A DNA stretch of 64,000 bases from Crocodylus rhombifer (GCA_038503035.1 JAVSML010000982.1:1-64000); one strand, 5' to 3'; positions 45,179-57,544 are shown, counted from the first letter of the stretch. A program made the numbers and translations. The notes: a model not told the origin generated them from the sequence alone.

Positions 45179-46960
45179 CCTGATCTTGCTGAGGACCCAA
45201 TTGAAAACCCAGATGCTGAATACTTTGTAGACGGTTCCAGTTCTGTCATCGATGGAAAAAGAGGAACAGGACGTGCAGTGGTAACCTTGGATAAGGTAGT
45301 ATGGAGGGAATCATTGCCGAGCTCATGGTCGGCACAGGCTGCGGAACTCACTGCGCTCACCCAAGCATTACAGTTGGGGACAGGCCGGCGGGTTAATGTA
45401 TATACTGATTCTCGTTATGCTTTTTCTACGGTTCATGCACACGGACTATTGTGGAAAGAAAGGGGTTTCATTATGGCTTCTGGGAATAGAATTGCTAACG
45501 GCCCTCAGATTATCAAGCTGCTAGATGCACTCCACCAGCCTAAAGAGGTAGCAGTCATTCATGTGCGAGCTCATGGGAAGGCTGCTGAGGAAAAGCATAA
45601 GCTTGGAAACGCAAGGGCTGATGCAGCAGCAAAGGAAGCCGCATTTATTGGAGGAGAGGTGGAGGAAGTATCCAGGCAGGCCTTGTCCCATGCCGTATGG
45701 CCATACGTCCGGGATCTAGTCCCGCAGTATTCCCCTGAAGAAGATAAGTTTGCACAGGAGGCTTGTGCAGAAAAGAACTCCCATGGGTGGTGGATAGTAC
45801 CAGGAGGGAAAGTCATGATACCTAGGCCATTGCTTCGGGAGGTGCTGCATCAGCTCCATGCAAGTACCCACATGGGAGGCTTGGCTATGGGTGATCTAGT
45901 GATCCGCCAAGCAGTAGCCCCAGGGCTATATGTAGAAGCTCAGCGTATTGCTACCAGGTGCATCACATGTCAGAAAGTAAACCCTCGAACGAAACCCCCT
46001 GTGCCAATGGGAGGTAGACCCTGGGCAGCGTACCCTGGACAACCATGGCAGATTGATTTTGCCGAGCTCCCACGGTCCGGACATCATAAGTTTTTACGTG
46101 TCATGGTAAACCATCTCTCCGGTTGGGTCGAGGCCTGGCCCACCAGGACTGCCACTGCGGCTACAGTAGTGAAGTATCTGTTGCAGGAAATCATTCCCCA
46201 GTATTCTCTGCCCGAATCCATCGAGTTGGATCAAGGACAACACTTTGTGGGAAAAGTAGTTCAAGAGGTCGCACAAGCCTTCAAGATCACTTGGAAACTA
46301 CACACACCATGGAGACCACAGAGTTCAGGACAAGTGGAACGCATGAATAGGACCTTAAAGACTCTACTCACCAAGATCTGTATTGAAGCACACCTTAAGT
46401 GGCCTCAAGCATTGCCGCTAGCTCTTACTTGCATTCGAAACACTCCCCGATGGGGCATTAAATTAACCCCATATGAAATTATGTTTGGCAAGCCTCCTTG
46501 AGTCTTACCCCCTGGGATGTGAGAAAATGTAACTTTTGAATTAGGTAATAGCGAGCTTCACATGTACGTTATTGCTTTGCAGTCTGTCTTGTCTTCTCTT
46601 CACAGATATGCAGCCTCCTTTCAACGTCTGCCCTTAGACGTTCCGGTACATGACTTCTGCCCGGGAGACTGGGTCTTGGTGCAGCGGTGGAAGAAGGAAC
46701 CTTTGACTGAGAGGTGGAGTGGCCCTTTCCAGGTACTTCTAGCAACCCACACTGCTGTAAAGATTGCTGGCCATGACCATTGGATACACCATACCCATGT
46801 GAAACGACATCCACGAGCGTCAAAGGACATCAGCTCCCAGGACGAGCTCACTCCAGAAGCTGAGCCATCCTCGGAACAAGAAGCCAGCAGGTGGAGCTGT
46901 GAACCTACTGGTGATCTCCAAGTGCGCCTGAGATGGCTTAATCAAAGTTCAGAAAATTAG
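45179..46960 (+). pseudogene. ERV pol, second part: RNase H and integrase
   Basis: This is the same frame as the RT, split from it by TGA 45176. RNase H: AEYFVDGSSS, AELTALTQAL, VYTDSRYAF and a later NARADAAAKEA. Integrase: HHCC zinc finger (HQLHASTHMGG, then CITCQK), catalytic Asp codons at 46055 and 46229 and Glu at 46337, giving D,D(35)E. Two more in-frame TGA codons (46499 and 46520) precede the C-terminal domain ([15 protein letters not shown], then [11 protein letters not shown]), which ends at TAG 46958-46960. The domain set is of the gammaretrovirus type; the stops make it inactive. Confidence 0.9.
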
Positions 46961-46995
46961 ATAAGGAAGTAACAAAGAAAAAGTTTAGGCTGTAT

Positions 46996-47622
46996 TTGAT
47001 CTCAAGAGAGGGAGAATATGGTGGGAATCTTATGGTTGTTATCTATGTGGTAAAAGAGGCAGGATTGAATCGCCCTAGCCGCCACCCTATATCCCCGTTT
47101 CCCCCAATTGCTCCCCCAGAAGCAAATTTGTATGTTGACATGATGGAAAGAATTGCAGGTACCTTCAATCTCACCAACTGCTGGGCCTGTGGGGGACTCC
47201 GAGAGGCCGGAGGCCGGTGGCCTTGGAGGGCTTTTCCTTTGGCCCCAAAGTGGCTAGTGAGTAGTAAGGCGGATGTTAAGAGTACTAGTCAAGAATGGGA
47301 TGAGAACCGCAGCTGGGATCTTTCCCAAGTGGCATTAGGAGAGTATTACATCAGTAATAATGGCACAGGGAGGAGTTTGGGACATAGCCATTGTACATGG
47401 ACATTGAAATGGGTCCGAACATGCACTACCTGTTATGCCCTTAATTGCAGCAGGTATGTGGGTCAATGGAATTCTACTGCTATCAAACTTCCAAACTCCA
47501 CGTGGATGAAATGTAAACCATCCACTCCACAATCATCCCTGCATGATGAGGACACCTGCTTCCAAAAGGCCAAAAGGGCAGACTGTAACAAAAGTCATGG
47601 TACTCAGAAAAATTCCTCGTAA
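46996..47622 (+). pseudogene. ERV env remnant (surface-subunit-like)
   Basis: A 208-codon frame just after pol opens without ATG; the first ATG is at 47032. It has NLTNCWACGGL followed by a WPWRAFPLAP segment, a cysteine pair region (CTTCYALNCSR) and about five N-glycosylation sequons (NLT, NGT, NCS, NST twice), features of a retroviral surface glycoprotein. No furin site, fusion peptide, transmembrane helix or heptad region follows: after the stop only 58 bases remain before the 3' LTR. The transmembrane subunit is deleted. Assignment to env rests on position and composition, not on a strong motif. Confidence 0.65.
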
Positions 47623-47667
47623 TTATCTTAATCTGTCTAAATAAAAATGGGGAGCAGAAAGCATCTT

Positions 47668-47677
47668 GAGGGGGGAA
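47668..47677 (+). promoter_or_regulatory. ERV polypurine tract
   Basis: GAGGGGGGAA lies three bases before the 3' LTR start, where plus-strand DNA synthesis is primed. Confidence 0.75.
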
Positions 47678-47680
47678 TAT

Positions 47681-48210
47681 TGTTAGAAATGGAATATTGT
47701 TAGAAATGCACAGCCTGCATCTTACTCTTGATAAGAAAGAAATACTGTCCAAGGCTCCTTTCTCTCTCCCCCTCACCCGCCTTAATCTTTCTCATGCCTT
47801 AGCCTTTCTCATGCTGATTACAGAAGCTGGAATTGAATTGACTGTGGCCTTGGGGTATGAACTTTTGGCGAACTGTTGTAGTTTCTGGGCATGCTTAATG
47901 AGCTGATGCATATTTACCTCTCCGCCCTGCATACTTAAGTAGCTAATTATACTATACATGCGATGTATGTAATGATGTAACTACATGTATGCTTGTATAA
48001 AACGGAAGTAGCTGTAAGTCTGCACACGTGCTCAGGAGAGAGAAGATAAATTCCGCTTGCAAACACAATTAGTTGGTCAGAAGCTGATTTGGGCATCAAT
48101 GCCCCACTCTGACCTTGTTTGCAAACAAATACATCCTTTTGTGCCGGCTGATGTTTGTGTGTCTGTGATCTTTGCGGGCCTCCAGAGAAACGAACCGCTT
48201 TTGTGCAACA
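47681..48210 (+). repeat. ERV 3' LTR, complete
   Basis: 530 bases from TGTTAGAAAT to GTGCAACA. It opens with a duplicated ATTGTTAGAAATG unit. A TATA box (GTATAAAAC) lies at 47995-48003, about 315 bases in, and GATAAA at 48045-48050 could serve as poly(A) signal. CAAT follows directly (48211-48214), matching the left flank. A 69-codon frame across both LTRs is not a gene. Confidence 0.93.
47995..48003 (+). promoter_or_regulatory. TATA box of the ERV 3' LTR
   Basis: GTATAAAAC in the position expected between U3 and R. The equivalent part of the 5' LTR is missing in the gap. Confidence 0.65.
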
Positions 48211-48214
48211 CAAT

Positions 48215-49816
48215 GGAGGGGACTGAGACTAGAGGAATCCCAGAACTGGGGGACAAAACAAGTAGCCATCGAGGAAGAAAAAGAGGTTTTGGAGAAAGCA
48301 GAAAGGACTTAGAAACAAAACCCAGAAGGCTACTTTTTTCAGGGCCACAGTCTGGAGACCCAAGGTACAGGATCAACGTACTCCACACTGAAGTACTCTC
48401 ATACCTTAAGTCCTAGGACTATTGGGACTTGTAGGCCACTTTGCAAAGGTGCTCTAGAAAGAAGGCAGGGTATTTAAATAACATCTTTTCTTCACATGAA
48501 GGATATTAGGTAGGGGAGTCAATTAAGAGAAGTCTCTGCAGAAGAAGAGAGGAGCTTTGGCCTAGTATCACTCAGCCCTTGAGTGCGAAAGGGGAGTCCT
48601 GAGAAGCAGCCTAGTCTGAATCTTAATTGGACTTCTGGCAGGGGAGGTATTCTGTGATAGCAGACAGCATTCTTGAGGACACAAGGAGAGCTGTGATTAT
48701 GGTGTTTAATCTAAGAAAAGAGAGCTGATGCATATTAGGAATGTGGGGAACAGGATCTTGGAGATGGGAATCATTGCTTTCTTTATTAGAAGGACTTTCT
48801 GCCTATGACATCTGACTTGCTACAGTTTAATTTCCAAGTTGTATGTTGGTTTTTCTAATTAAAATGTACCAATGAAAGAAACAAACATTTCCACAGATCA
48901 GTGGAGTGGGTTTTAGGAGGATAGACAGGAGGCAGAACAGTGTTGAGGTCGCAAAGCCTGTTGCCGCAACTGCTCTAATCATCCAATATCAAATGCATTT
49001 GGATACAGACATGAAATGAAATGGCTCGGAAATTGGACTGAAATAGTGTAATTTTTTTAAAATCTGTTTTTCAGTTTAATATTTACTGTTCCAAAACAAA
49101 CCCACACTGTCTTAATTCCTTTACAAATAGCTAGAATCTCAGGCTTGGTCTGTATAGAATAAAACCAATTATTTCACTTCTGAGCCTTGTCACCAGGTGG
49201 GTTTAGGGCGGGGGGAGAAAAAGAAAGCTAGGATAAAATGATGGGAAGCAATATCTGCCGCTCTATCTGCACAAGCCATGAGAAGCAGGGATGCAAAGTG
49301 TACCCTCCCTCTCTCAGTGGAACTGGGGATGTGGTTTTAGTTCAGAGCAGTTCATTCAGGGCCTGGTTTGAGGTAACACATGAGGTTTGTTTCCACTTAC
49401 CCCTTGTCTATATGTCCCCACTTTGCTGCCAGATGGCACCCAGCTGGCTCCATGGTCAGGATATCACTATTTCATGCTACTTAGGGCAGCAGCTGTGCCA
49501 TCAGAGTACATCAGAATGTACTCTGGGGGTGGACCAGCTGCTGAAGGGACCGCAGCATCTGGCTGCGGGTGTGGCAGTGCCTTCCCTTATCTCCTACTAG
49601 CTGCTAGTTAATGGAAGCTTACTTAGTTTCCTTGGCAGGGGTGGATTTGTGCTACAAGCAGCAAGGAAGGTTCTGTCGCTCCAGAGAAGCCCCCCCTGTA
49701 AACTCACTTCCAGTTTGCTGGTGGCACTAGAACGCTGTCGTTAACTGTGGTGCACGTTAGGCTTTAGGTCACATCTGTGTCTTCAGTGGCTGTCTCTATG
49801 TGAGTCGCTTTACAGT
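48215..49816. other. Unassigned sequence
   Basis: No protein family, RNA gene or repeat was recognised right of the provirus. Frames are short and without motifs. Confidence 0.45.
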
Positions 49817-49895
49817 GCAGTAGACCAATTTCGTGTGTAGTAAGTGTCACCGGCTACACATGCAGACACTTACTGCATAATAAATTGGTCTGCTC
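49817..49895. repeat. Small foldback element
   Basis: GCAGTAGACCAATTT at the left and AAATTGGTCTGC at the right, plus TAGTAAGTGTC and GACACTTACT inside, form an imperfect hairpin centred near 49856. Confidence 0.65.
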
Positions 49896-50849
49896 TGTTG
49901 GCATAGGATTTGGACCCAGCCCCTATACCTTTGTTCCAGGCAAGCACAACCCTCAGACCGACCGCAACACCTGCCACTTGATAATAGGTGAGTTTACTGA
50001 TGCAGTGATAACAGAAAAGCAATAATACAAATAATCAAGCAATTCTATATCTACCAATCCTAGGGCTGTTATTAGAGTTAAAGTACATCTGGTCAGGATG
50101 CAGGCTCCACACTGAGGCTCTCTCTCTTAGGTGTCAGCAGTCTGGAGATGGGATGCCAAGGCCTACAACCCCCTCCAGCGGGGTGCATGAGACAGGCTGC
50201 TGGTATGCCCTCAGTCCATGGTGGTCTCAGAGATCCTTCCCAGGGGATGGGGATTTGGACCCTTCTCACAGAGGAGAAGGAGGGATGGGAGGGACAGGAC
50301 AAAGGGAGGGACCAGGAGGAAGAGAGAGGGACAGGGAGGCACCCTTTGTTAATCTCAAGTCTCTCCTTCTCTCTTGATGACTCCTGATGACTCTTCATTC
50401 ATGGCTGTCTCTGGCTGGTTGTCTCCCTGTGGTCACATGTCCACATAGCCTTCCGGGCCTTCTCCTAATTTGGTCTGTTCCCTCGAAACTGGGACTCAGC
50501 CCCCCTGCTGCTCTGGGGCCTTGTAGCTTGTTTCACTTATCTCATGTTATGGGACAGAATGGTACATACTTCCTTGGTTCCCAGGCTGTGTGTCCTTTTT
50601 GAGTTAGACAACTTGTCTGCCTTGAAGGATATGATCTCATGTTATAGCATGCCCCACTTCATTCTTGGGCTATGTCCATCTGTTGGCCTTGGTGTTAGAC
50701 AGCCCATCTGTTTCCAGGGCTATACAGAACTCTGTGTGCATCTCCCAAGCTCTTACAAATTAACTAACCCCTGCTGCCTATCTTGAACCCTTATAATGCA
50801 TATATCTATACCTATAAGCTAATACCCTAAAAAATAGGCCTTTAAATAC
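49896..50849. other. Unassigned sequence
   Basis: Nothing recognisable. A purine-rich GGGA/GAGG segment lies at 50270-50335. Confidence 0.4.
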
Positions 50850-51176
50850 TATTTTCAAGCCAACATATTCCACAGTTAATTTACTACCTGCAAATTAGAT
50901 GTGGAGTAGTTACTGTGTAGTGAGGCACATGTAGATGGCCAACAGGGAGCAAATTTGCTCCTGGTCAGCTAGGCAGCAAGGGGCAGGAGATTGCTTTCCC
51001 CCCCCGGGAGCTGCCTGCTGCTGGGGTGGGCTCTGAGGGTGGAGCCAAGGCTGGGTCAATGTCCTGATGTCCCAGCAGCAGGGAGCTCCCAGCCCCAGCT
51101 CTGGGATTAGCAGCTAGCCATATTTTTACTGTGCAGTAAGCCCTCTTCAAATTTATTGCACAGGTAGATGTGCCCT
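50850..51176. mobile_element. TIR element related to 21.28-22.61 kb
   Basis: TGCTCCTGGTCAGC and GGGAGCTGCCTGCTGCTGGG match 21705-21780 in the same order, and the interior is again symmetric (CAGCAGCAGGGAGCTCCCAG near 51072). The right end read inward is GGGCACATCTACCTGTGC, like the TIR of the element at 25326. It is shorter than the 21-kb copy. Confidence 0.65.
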
Positions 51177-53710
51177 GTATACCCAAGATAAGACACCCAG
51201 GGTAAATATGCCACTGGCTGCAAGTTCTTCTGGAGACCTGACTCTAGTGCCTGGCTTCTCAGAGGCAGTACTGATGCAGGGAGAATTTAGAATTGCAGGA
51301 ACAGCTTCCAGTGAATAAAAATGCAAACTGAAACAGGTGTTGAAGTTGGCAGCACCAGCAGCCTCAGGAAAGGCTTTCCTTCCCTGGCATTGTACAAGAG
51401 TGCATTTGGCACTCTATTATTTTAAAGTGTACTTTAAAGCGCTGGTTATTTCAAGCCACAGACATTCCTTATAGAGAGAGCACTAAGGAAAGAAGTATGT
51501 GACTTTCTCTTTCCAGCTCGGAATCTCTTAAGTCTGTCTCAGGGGAAAAAAAATCATTTGAGCCAGCTTTGAAAACCAGGGAAAGCCAACGGAGATAACA
51601 ACAATTACAGAGAGGAAAAAAATCAGCCATATGGAATGTCAGAAAGGCTGCAGGCAAGCCCCCGCCCCCCAAACTGACTAACAGAACATAAAAATGAAAC
51701 AAAACATGTATTTTTTTTGTACAGGCACAAGGAACTGCCACGGGGAAGGAGATCAGCAAAGCCCTGCTATGCAGCAGTATGCCAGAGCTGGAATACTTGA
51801 AACCTACTGGTTTCTCTGGGCTGCAAAGAACTACCAGCTCTTAGGAAATTATCAGATTGCCTGGAAACCCGGAAGCATTGGGAAAAGAGTCTGCTCCTTC
51901 CAGCATCAGCCATTGGATAGTATGCCCTCAGAGAAAAATAAAAGCCCCTGGAAGGATGGAGTACTCGTGACCTGAGCTACCTGATAAGATCGTGGACAGA
52001 TAAGTACCAAATGAGCTATCTGGAGTGCTCCTGCATCCTTCGGGAAACAAATAGCTGGACAGTATCAAGGGCAGGCCTGTCTCCAGTCACTACTATCTTT
52101 GCTGCTTTTGCTCAGCATCTGCACTCTGAGACGGGTCACACATCACTCCCAAACTGCATAATCAGGCGACACCATGGCAACCTTGAGGATAGCGTAACAA
52201 GGCTTATCTGTGAGGCTGCTCTCACCAAATGGGATGGAGAAACAATGAGAACATGGATCTAATGGCCAGGACAAAATAAGTCTTTTCAATGCTTGGACAT
52301 TCGACAAGAACAGCGGCTTTGTCTACATGGGAAATAACTGAAGTCCTCTGCCCTCTACCTCCATAAGAGAGGAGATGGCAAACTTTAAGCAGAGATGAGC
52401 TGAGTGACACTCCTACTGACCTGTGACCTCAAGCTGAAAGTTTCTGTAACCCTCCCTCCTGCCATGAATGCTCCCATGAGCCCGCCGGTCTTTGGTATCA
52501 ATTACATTTTAAAACAACAACAAAATCCTTTAGATACCTTCCTCCTGCCCTTTCCTGTGACCTGGTATTTCTCTTCATTGGATATCTGTCATGTTAGTTT
52601 ATGTTTTCTGTAGTAACCAATTTCTTGCACTGGATGGAAAATAATACACTGCTACTGAGTGTTTTAGTTTCTTCCAGACTGAACCTCTCCCAAACCACCA
52701 CCTCTGGAATACAGAGGAAGCTCTGATTTGTCCTGAAATGTGTATCTGCGTTTGTCTTTGCAGGAGCCAGAATGCTGCAAACAATGATTCGCGACTGTGT
52801 CAGCTTGTACTAGCAACAGTGTGACACCAGGTCCCAAGGGGATGTCTGATAGAGGCAATGAAGTCTGGAAAAGATTAACTCCCTTGTTCAAACCCTGCTT
52901 TCTATAAAAATATCAGGGGTTGTCTCCCTAATCGACTGTGCATCTTAAAGCCTTGATGACCTGTACCAGTGTTGGAGAAATGGGATTGTTTATTACCCCG
53001 GTTTTCTAATCACTCTGCTCTGCTGTAACTCGGAGATGACACGCAATGGTCCACAATGTGGCACCACAGTGTACTAAGAACAGGATCCCAGGAATTCACT
53101 AACAAGGGCATTGAGACAAGAACTGTAAGGAGCCGGCAAAGACACTACATAGAAGGGAAAAGCACCCACTGGTTACGTGAGGAAGGGCACAAGAACAGGC
53201 AGGACTTGAAGGGTCCCAAAACACTGCCTGGCAAAAGACTCATGAATCATGTAATCATTCCCACTTCAGAGCTGAGGTAGGGAAATGCAGAATCAGGACT
53301 GGCAACCGCTATTGCTGCTCTCACCCTGCCAACCCCAGGAGTTCAAACTCAGGCGTGAGATGCTGTGTCCCCCAGTATCATGATTGCCTAAAAACCATGA
53401 GATATATTTTAAGCAGAACAAACTATGTTACTGCAGCTGGATTATAACCTCTTCATACCCCCAGCATCTACAATAGTTGCAGGCTGGCCTGAGTTCCTCC
53501 TCTCCGTGGGTCAGCGTAACATGGATAATAAGTTGCTGTTCCAATGCGCCTTCCAGCCGAGGTTCTGAAAGGATTTTGCAGACATTGCTTACAGATTTGA
53601 AAATAAAACAAAACAGCTTGGTATGCTTACTTTCAGCTTGGTATGCCCCCACACCAAGACAGTGCATGCCTAAAAGAGGCATTGCGTTAGTTTGACTTAG
53701 CTCACCCGAC
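51177..53710. other. Unassigned sequence
   Basis: No gene or repeat was identified. Open frames stay under 100 codons. Confidence 0.45.
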
Positions 53711-53829
53711 GTCTGTATAGATTGCATGCTTCAGCAGGACTTTTTTGTGCTTTTATCTAATAGGTGATTGAATCAGTTATTAGATTAAAGTGCCAAAAAA
53801 CCCCACTGAAGCACCCAGTTTATACAGAC
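53711..53829. repeat. Foldback element with about 58-bp arms
   Basis: The ends are GTCTGTATA and TATACAGAC. Inside, GCTTCAG pairs with CTGAAGC, TTTTTTGTGCTTTTATCTAA with its near complement TTAGATTAAAGTGCCAAAAAA, centred near 53770. It is a MITE-like hairpin without coding capacity. Confidence 0.75.
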
Positions 53830-54407
53830 TCTGAGGAGCCGGGTCAAATTAATGCGCTTGTTCTTCTGGTAAAGCACTGTTTTGCTTTGTTTTTTCACAT
53901 CTGTCAGCTGCAAAGTGAATTAAATCAGACTTAGGGATCTGGGCAAGGGGAATCACATTCTTCAGAGGGTCACTGATGGCAAGATGGGCAGTTCCAGGAA
54001 TCGTCCTATACTAGGAGTCCTAACCATGTGCTCTTTGCTTTTCTTATGCCCCCGCATTGGTGGATCAGGGAGAGGGAAAAAGCAAAGACAGAAATAAGTA
54101 ACTACGAGTAGTTATGTAGGGAACATGTGCTAGTTCATCAGCCTTTATGAGGGAGTGTCAAGGGCTAAGAGTTAAATCAGAGATAAGTGCCGTAGATGAA
54201 AATGTGGCCTCAACACAATCATATTCCTTTCTGCTGTGAGCAATCATCACACATTATTGCATTTCCATGTGCATTCAGGAAGATGCTCAGCAGCTCATGG
54301 TACAAACCAGTCTATACCAAAGAGCACATCGGATGAGCAAACATTAAGAACACTTGACATCTTGAGGGTGCTGTAAATGAGCTGTGAAAAGTTTGCTTCC
54401 TGACTTC
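53830..54407. other. Unassigned sequence
   Basis: Nothing recognisable on either strand. Confidence 0.4.
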
Positions 54408-54415
54408 ACTTAAGC

Positions 54416-54834
54416 CAAGGGCGGGCAAAATGGCACATCCAGCGGGCGACTGGACTCCATTTCCCAGAAGCTCCTGCCTAAGTCAACGCTGCCAGTTTCC
54501 ATGAAGACTCTGGGAAGGGTCTCTGCTGCCACGGGCAGGGTCATGTAGGCAACGGGTCACAGCTTTGCCCGAACTCCAGACCATGCTGTCGCCACTGCAA
54601 AATTCCAGCCTCAGCCTTGGAGCAGCTCCCTGCCCAGCCCTACCTGGCTAGTGCTGCTTGGGCCAGTCTCCATGGAAACCCCAGCCCCATGTTGTTTCCC
54701 AGTGTCCATGGAAACCCCTGCCCCTCTCAGGGTCTCCATGGAAACTGGCCAGAGCAATGTAGACAAGAGTTGCTGGGAAATGGCGTCTTCTGCAGACCGA
54801 ATCTGGCTCACGAGCTAGACTTTGCCCGCCCCTG
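54416..54834. mobile_element. hAT-type non-autonomous transposon
   Basis: The ends are CAAGGGCGGGCAAAAT and the inverse of CAGGGGCGGGCAAAGT, as in many vertebrate hAT elements. The flanking 8-mers ACTTAAGC (54408-54415) and ACCTAAGC (54835-54842) are a target duplication with one mismatch. The 419-bp body is partly palindromic (CCCAGAAGCTCCTG near the left, its relatives near the right). It carries three copies of a GT(C/G)TCCATGGAAAC motif at 54666, 54702 and 54732. No transposase is encoded. Confidence 0.87.
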
Positions 54835-54842
54835 ACCTAAGC

Positions 54843-57540
54843 AGAGAGTTTTTACCTCCAGGGCTAACAATCTAATGCCTTTTTGCCACCACTAAATTCA
54901 TTCTGGTTGGTTAAATTAAATCTTTAAAACAGTGAAATATGCTCAGTTTTTTTCCACAAACCTGAAAACAACCTCACTGGGTTCATTACGCTAACAAGGA
55001 TCAAATGCAGCTGGCTTGGTGGTGTCTAGAAGAGAGGCACTTAGAGGAAAGATACTCATTCTGTTGCAAAATGCCTGTTGAACAAGACTGTTTTGTTCTC
55101 GGTGGCATTTCACCTCTCCATCCCTCAAGGCTTCATTTAGCTCTCATGCTTTAACAGTGATGGAATGGACAAGACCCTCACCCGGGCAGTGTCCGAACTC
55201 TCCTGCCTGGCACCGCCTCCTGAGTGAGGCACAGGGCAGGCATGACCGAGGGAGGGAAACCAACTGTGTCACAATATCATTAGCGTTTGCACAAAATTAC
55301 TACAAATCAAGGAGAATGATAAAGCCACCTGCATCTTAGTGTTTGATTTTAGTAAGCACTGCTTCCAGGGGAGGATTGCAACCAAGGAATGTGTGCCCAG
55401 CAGGCATTTTGCCATCTTTTGGACATTTTTAATTGCTTGAAGTGTATCTACCTTTTCACATTATTAAACCAGCTTTTCCAATACTTTTCCTGTATCAAAC
55501 TTCAAATCACATATTATTTGCTTGCATAATCCAACCAATTTTAAAATCCAGGATTGCTCACAATAGAGAGGAGTACAAAATGTGAGGAAGCACATGTATA
55601 ATTGAAGTCTATCCCAAAAGGTCAGCAGATATAGAATGAAAAAAATGTGACCCTAAATGTAAATACCAGTGTTTCATTTATGTATGAATGGGCTGTCTAA
55701 GATATTAATATAAGCAAGCTCCAACCTTAGACGAGTAATGCAGACACCAGTTTATTGTATAAATACAGACTTACATACCTGCTATTCAGAGACAATTGTT
55801 TCAACAGCAGGTAAAGGAAGAGCTTAGACCAAATGAAGTATCCACAATAAACCATTTTTCTTAAGAAACAGTTGAGCCCCAAAGCCATTGTCAATGACAG
55901 GACACTCAACTATACTGTGTCATTTTAATTACAAGAATCCTGCTTCTTTTTAAATGCTCACAGGTTTTAAATTCTCTGCCTTCATGTCATAATCACAGCA
56001 TTTGCCAAAAATGCACACACTGGGCAAAATACCAAGTTAGGGGAGTCTGCAGAAAGTAGTTCTCTGAATTGGAAAAGAGGTTGAAAGATGTCTTAGTAAC
56101 CTGGTGTTTCACCTTTGCAAATAATTTTTGGTCTGCAGATGGGCCACCAATAGTGAATAATTTTAATGTGTTATGTGACTGAAATCACAGTGACTGAGAG
56201 CTAATGATATTGTTTCCACTGCCTGATTGGGTGATTTATGCAATTAGCAAGCAGGGTACAATTATGAATTTTACAATCTAATATGCAATGTTAAATTTTC
56301 TTTCAGAAGTGTTTAATCTTTCATTTCCCTTTTCACAAACTTTCATAATGGTAACGTTCAGTCACACAAACACTGGTGGGAAAAATGAACTAGAATCTGC
56401 TTTCAAATGAGTCTTTGCAAAAAACTTCTTCCATTCTAGCACAAGGGGCATATTAAAGGAGCATAATTCATCCCTGAGCAGAAGCAAATAATGTGTTCAA
56501 TGGCCCCACACCCAAGAGGCAGGAATAAGAGGAAGAGAAATATGGAAAGGAGCCAGCAGCTGAAGAAGTGGTACAATGATGCCAGTTGCCGTCTTGGCAC
56601 CAAAGAGAGGGGAAATGAATGATCACACCAAAGCTGACAGGAGTGGGGTATTGATTTCAAGCTTTAGAAGCACTGTGAGAAATGGCACAACTCTTTGCAT
56701 GCTGCAAAACACAACAGGTATTGAAAGCAAGCGTGTGGCAGAATCCAGCAGGGAACGGGCAAAGGAGAAAGAGAACAGTGTCTGTCAAGGGAGGATAAAG
56801 ATTGATGCGGTTTAGGCATCTTATGCACTGTCCCCTGCAATGGGCTATGTGTGATTGGCACTGCCAGTCTCTGAACCTTTAATAACCTGGGGGAAACCTC
56901 CAAGGGAAAACACGTGGTAGAAGGGCAATAGTGAGGAGGGAGGAGATTGGCAGATATGGCCGCATCCTACCAATCTCACAGATCCACAGATAGTGGATCT
57001 CCCTGTGACCTGGCAGCTGGAGCTGGCTTATAGGGGTTATGTCTAGGCTTGCTGGTCCAGCAGGAGGCACATTCTTTCGCTGGGGTAGCTTTGGACTCTA
57101 GAAGGGCCCCTATGGGGCATGCCAACATGACTTCTCTCTGGGCTCTTGTACACGTCATGATTTTTGCCCTTTCTTGTGTTCCAGCAGCTTCTCTGTTTGC
57201 ATGTGTGGGGTTTCCTGATGCTTTAAAAGTTTTTCTGGTGCACTAAAGTGAAACTCATCTGGACATAGTTTAGTTTCAGCTGCTGTGAATTAAAGCGCCG
57301 TGCCCATGGACAGAAATGCAGCCAAAGACTTGTAATGAGCCCCTTCGTCCACCAGATGGTGCTGCACATTTTGTTGGTCACCCCCTTGTCCAGCAGATGT
57401 CACTTTGAATTGCAGTCAGTAATGGATGAGGTTAGCCGCCCTGCTTGGATAACTGGGTGTAATGTGTTTCTTTGGACACCAGGTGTTGCATGCCAGATGC
57501 TGCAGTCCACCCAGCCCAACACATGTTCATTGTACCTAGG
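54843..57540. other. Unassigned sequence
   Basis: AT-rich on the left. No gene, RNA or repeat family was identified. Confidence 0.45.
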
Positions 57541-57544
57541 TTCA

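Larger units (their letters stand above)
38999..48210 (+). mobile_element. Class I (gamma-like) endogenous retrovirus
   Basis: A provirus with paired LTRs, gag, protease-RT-RNase H-integrase and an env remnant in canonical order. Evidence: LTRs beginning TGTTAGAAATGG; 4-bp flanking CAAT at 38995-38998 and 48211-48214, the length usual for gamma-type integration; a capsid/nucleocapsid with one CCHC knuckle; gag and pol in the same reading frame; YVDD RT; integrase D,D(35)E with a C-terminal GPF-type domain; a purine tract before the 3' LTR. It is interrupted by an assembly gap (39294-39303) and a CR1 insertion (40344-43254), and carries several premature stops, so it is defective. Confidence 0.9.

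Noticed and set aside
47622..47680. Search for an env transmembrane subunit before the 3' LTR
   Set aside because: Only 58 bases separate the env stop from the LTR and they encode no hydrophobic segment, so I did not extend the env call.
51694..51975. 93-codon plus-strand frame as a host gene
   Set aside because: It has no recognisable motif and no neighbouring exon-like frames; length is within chance expectation.
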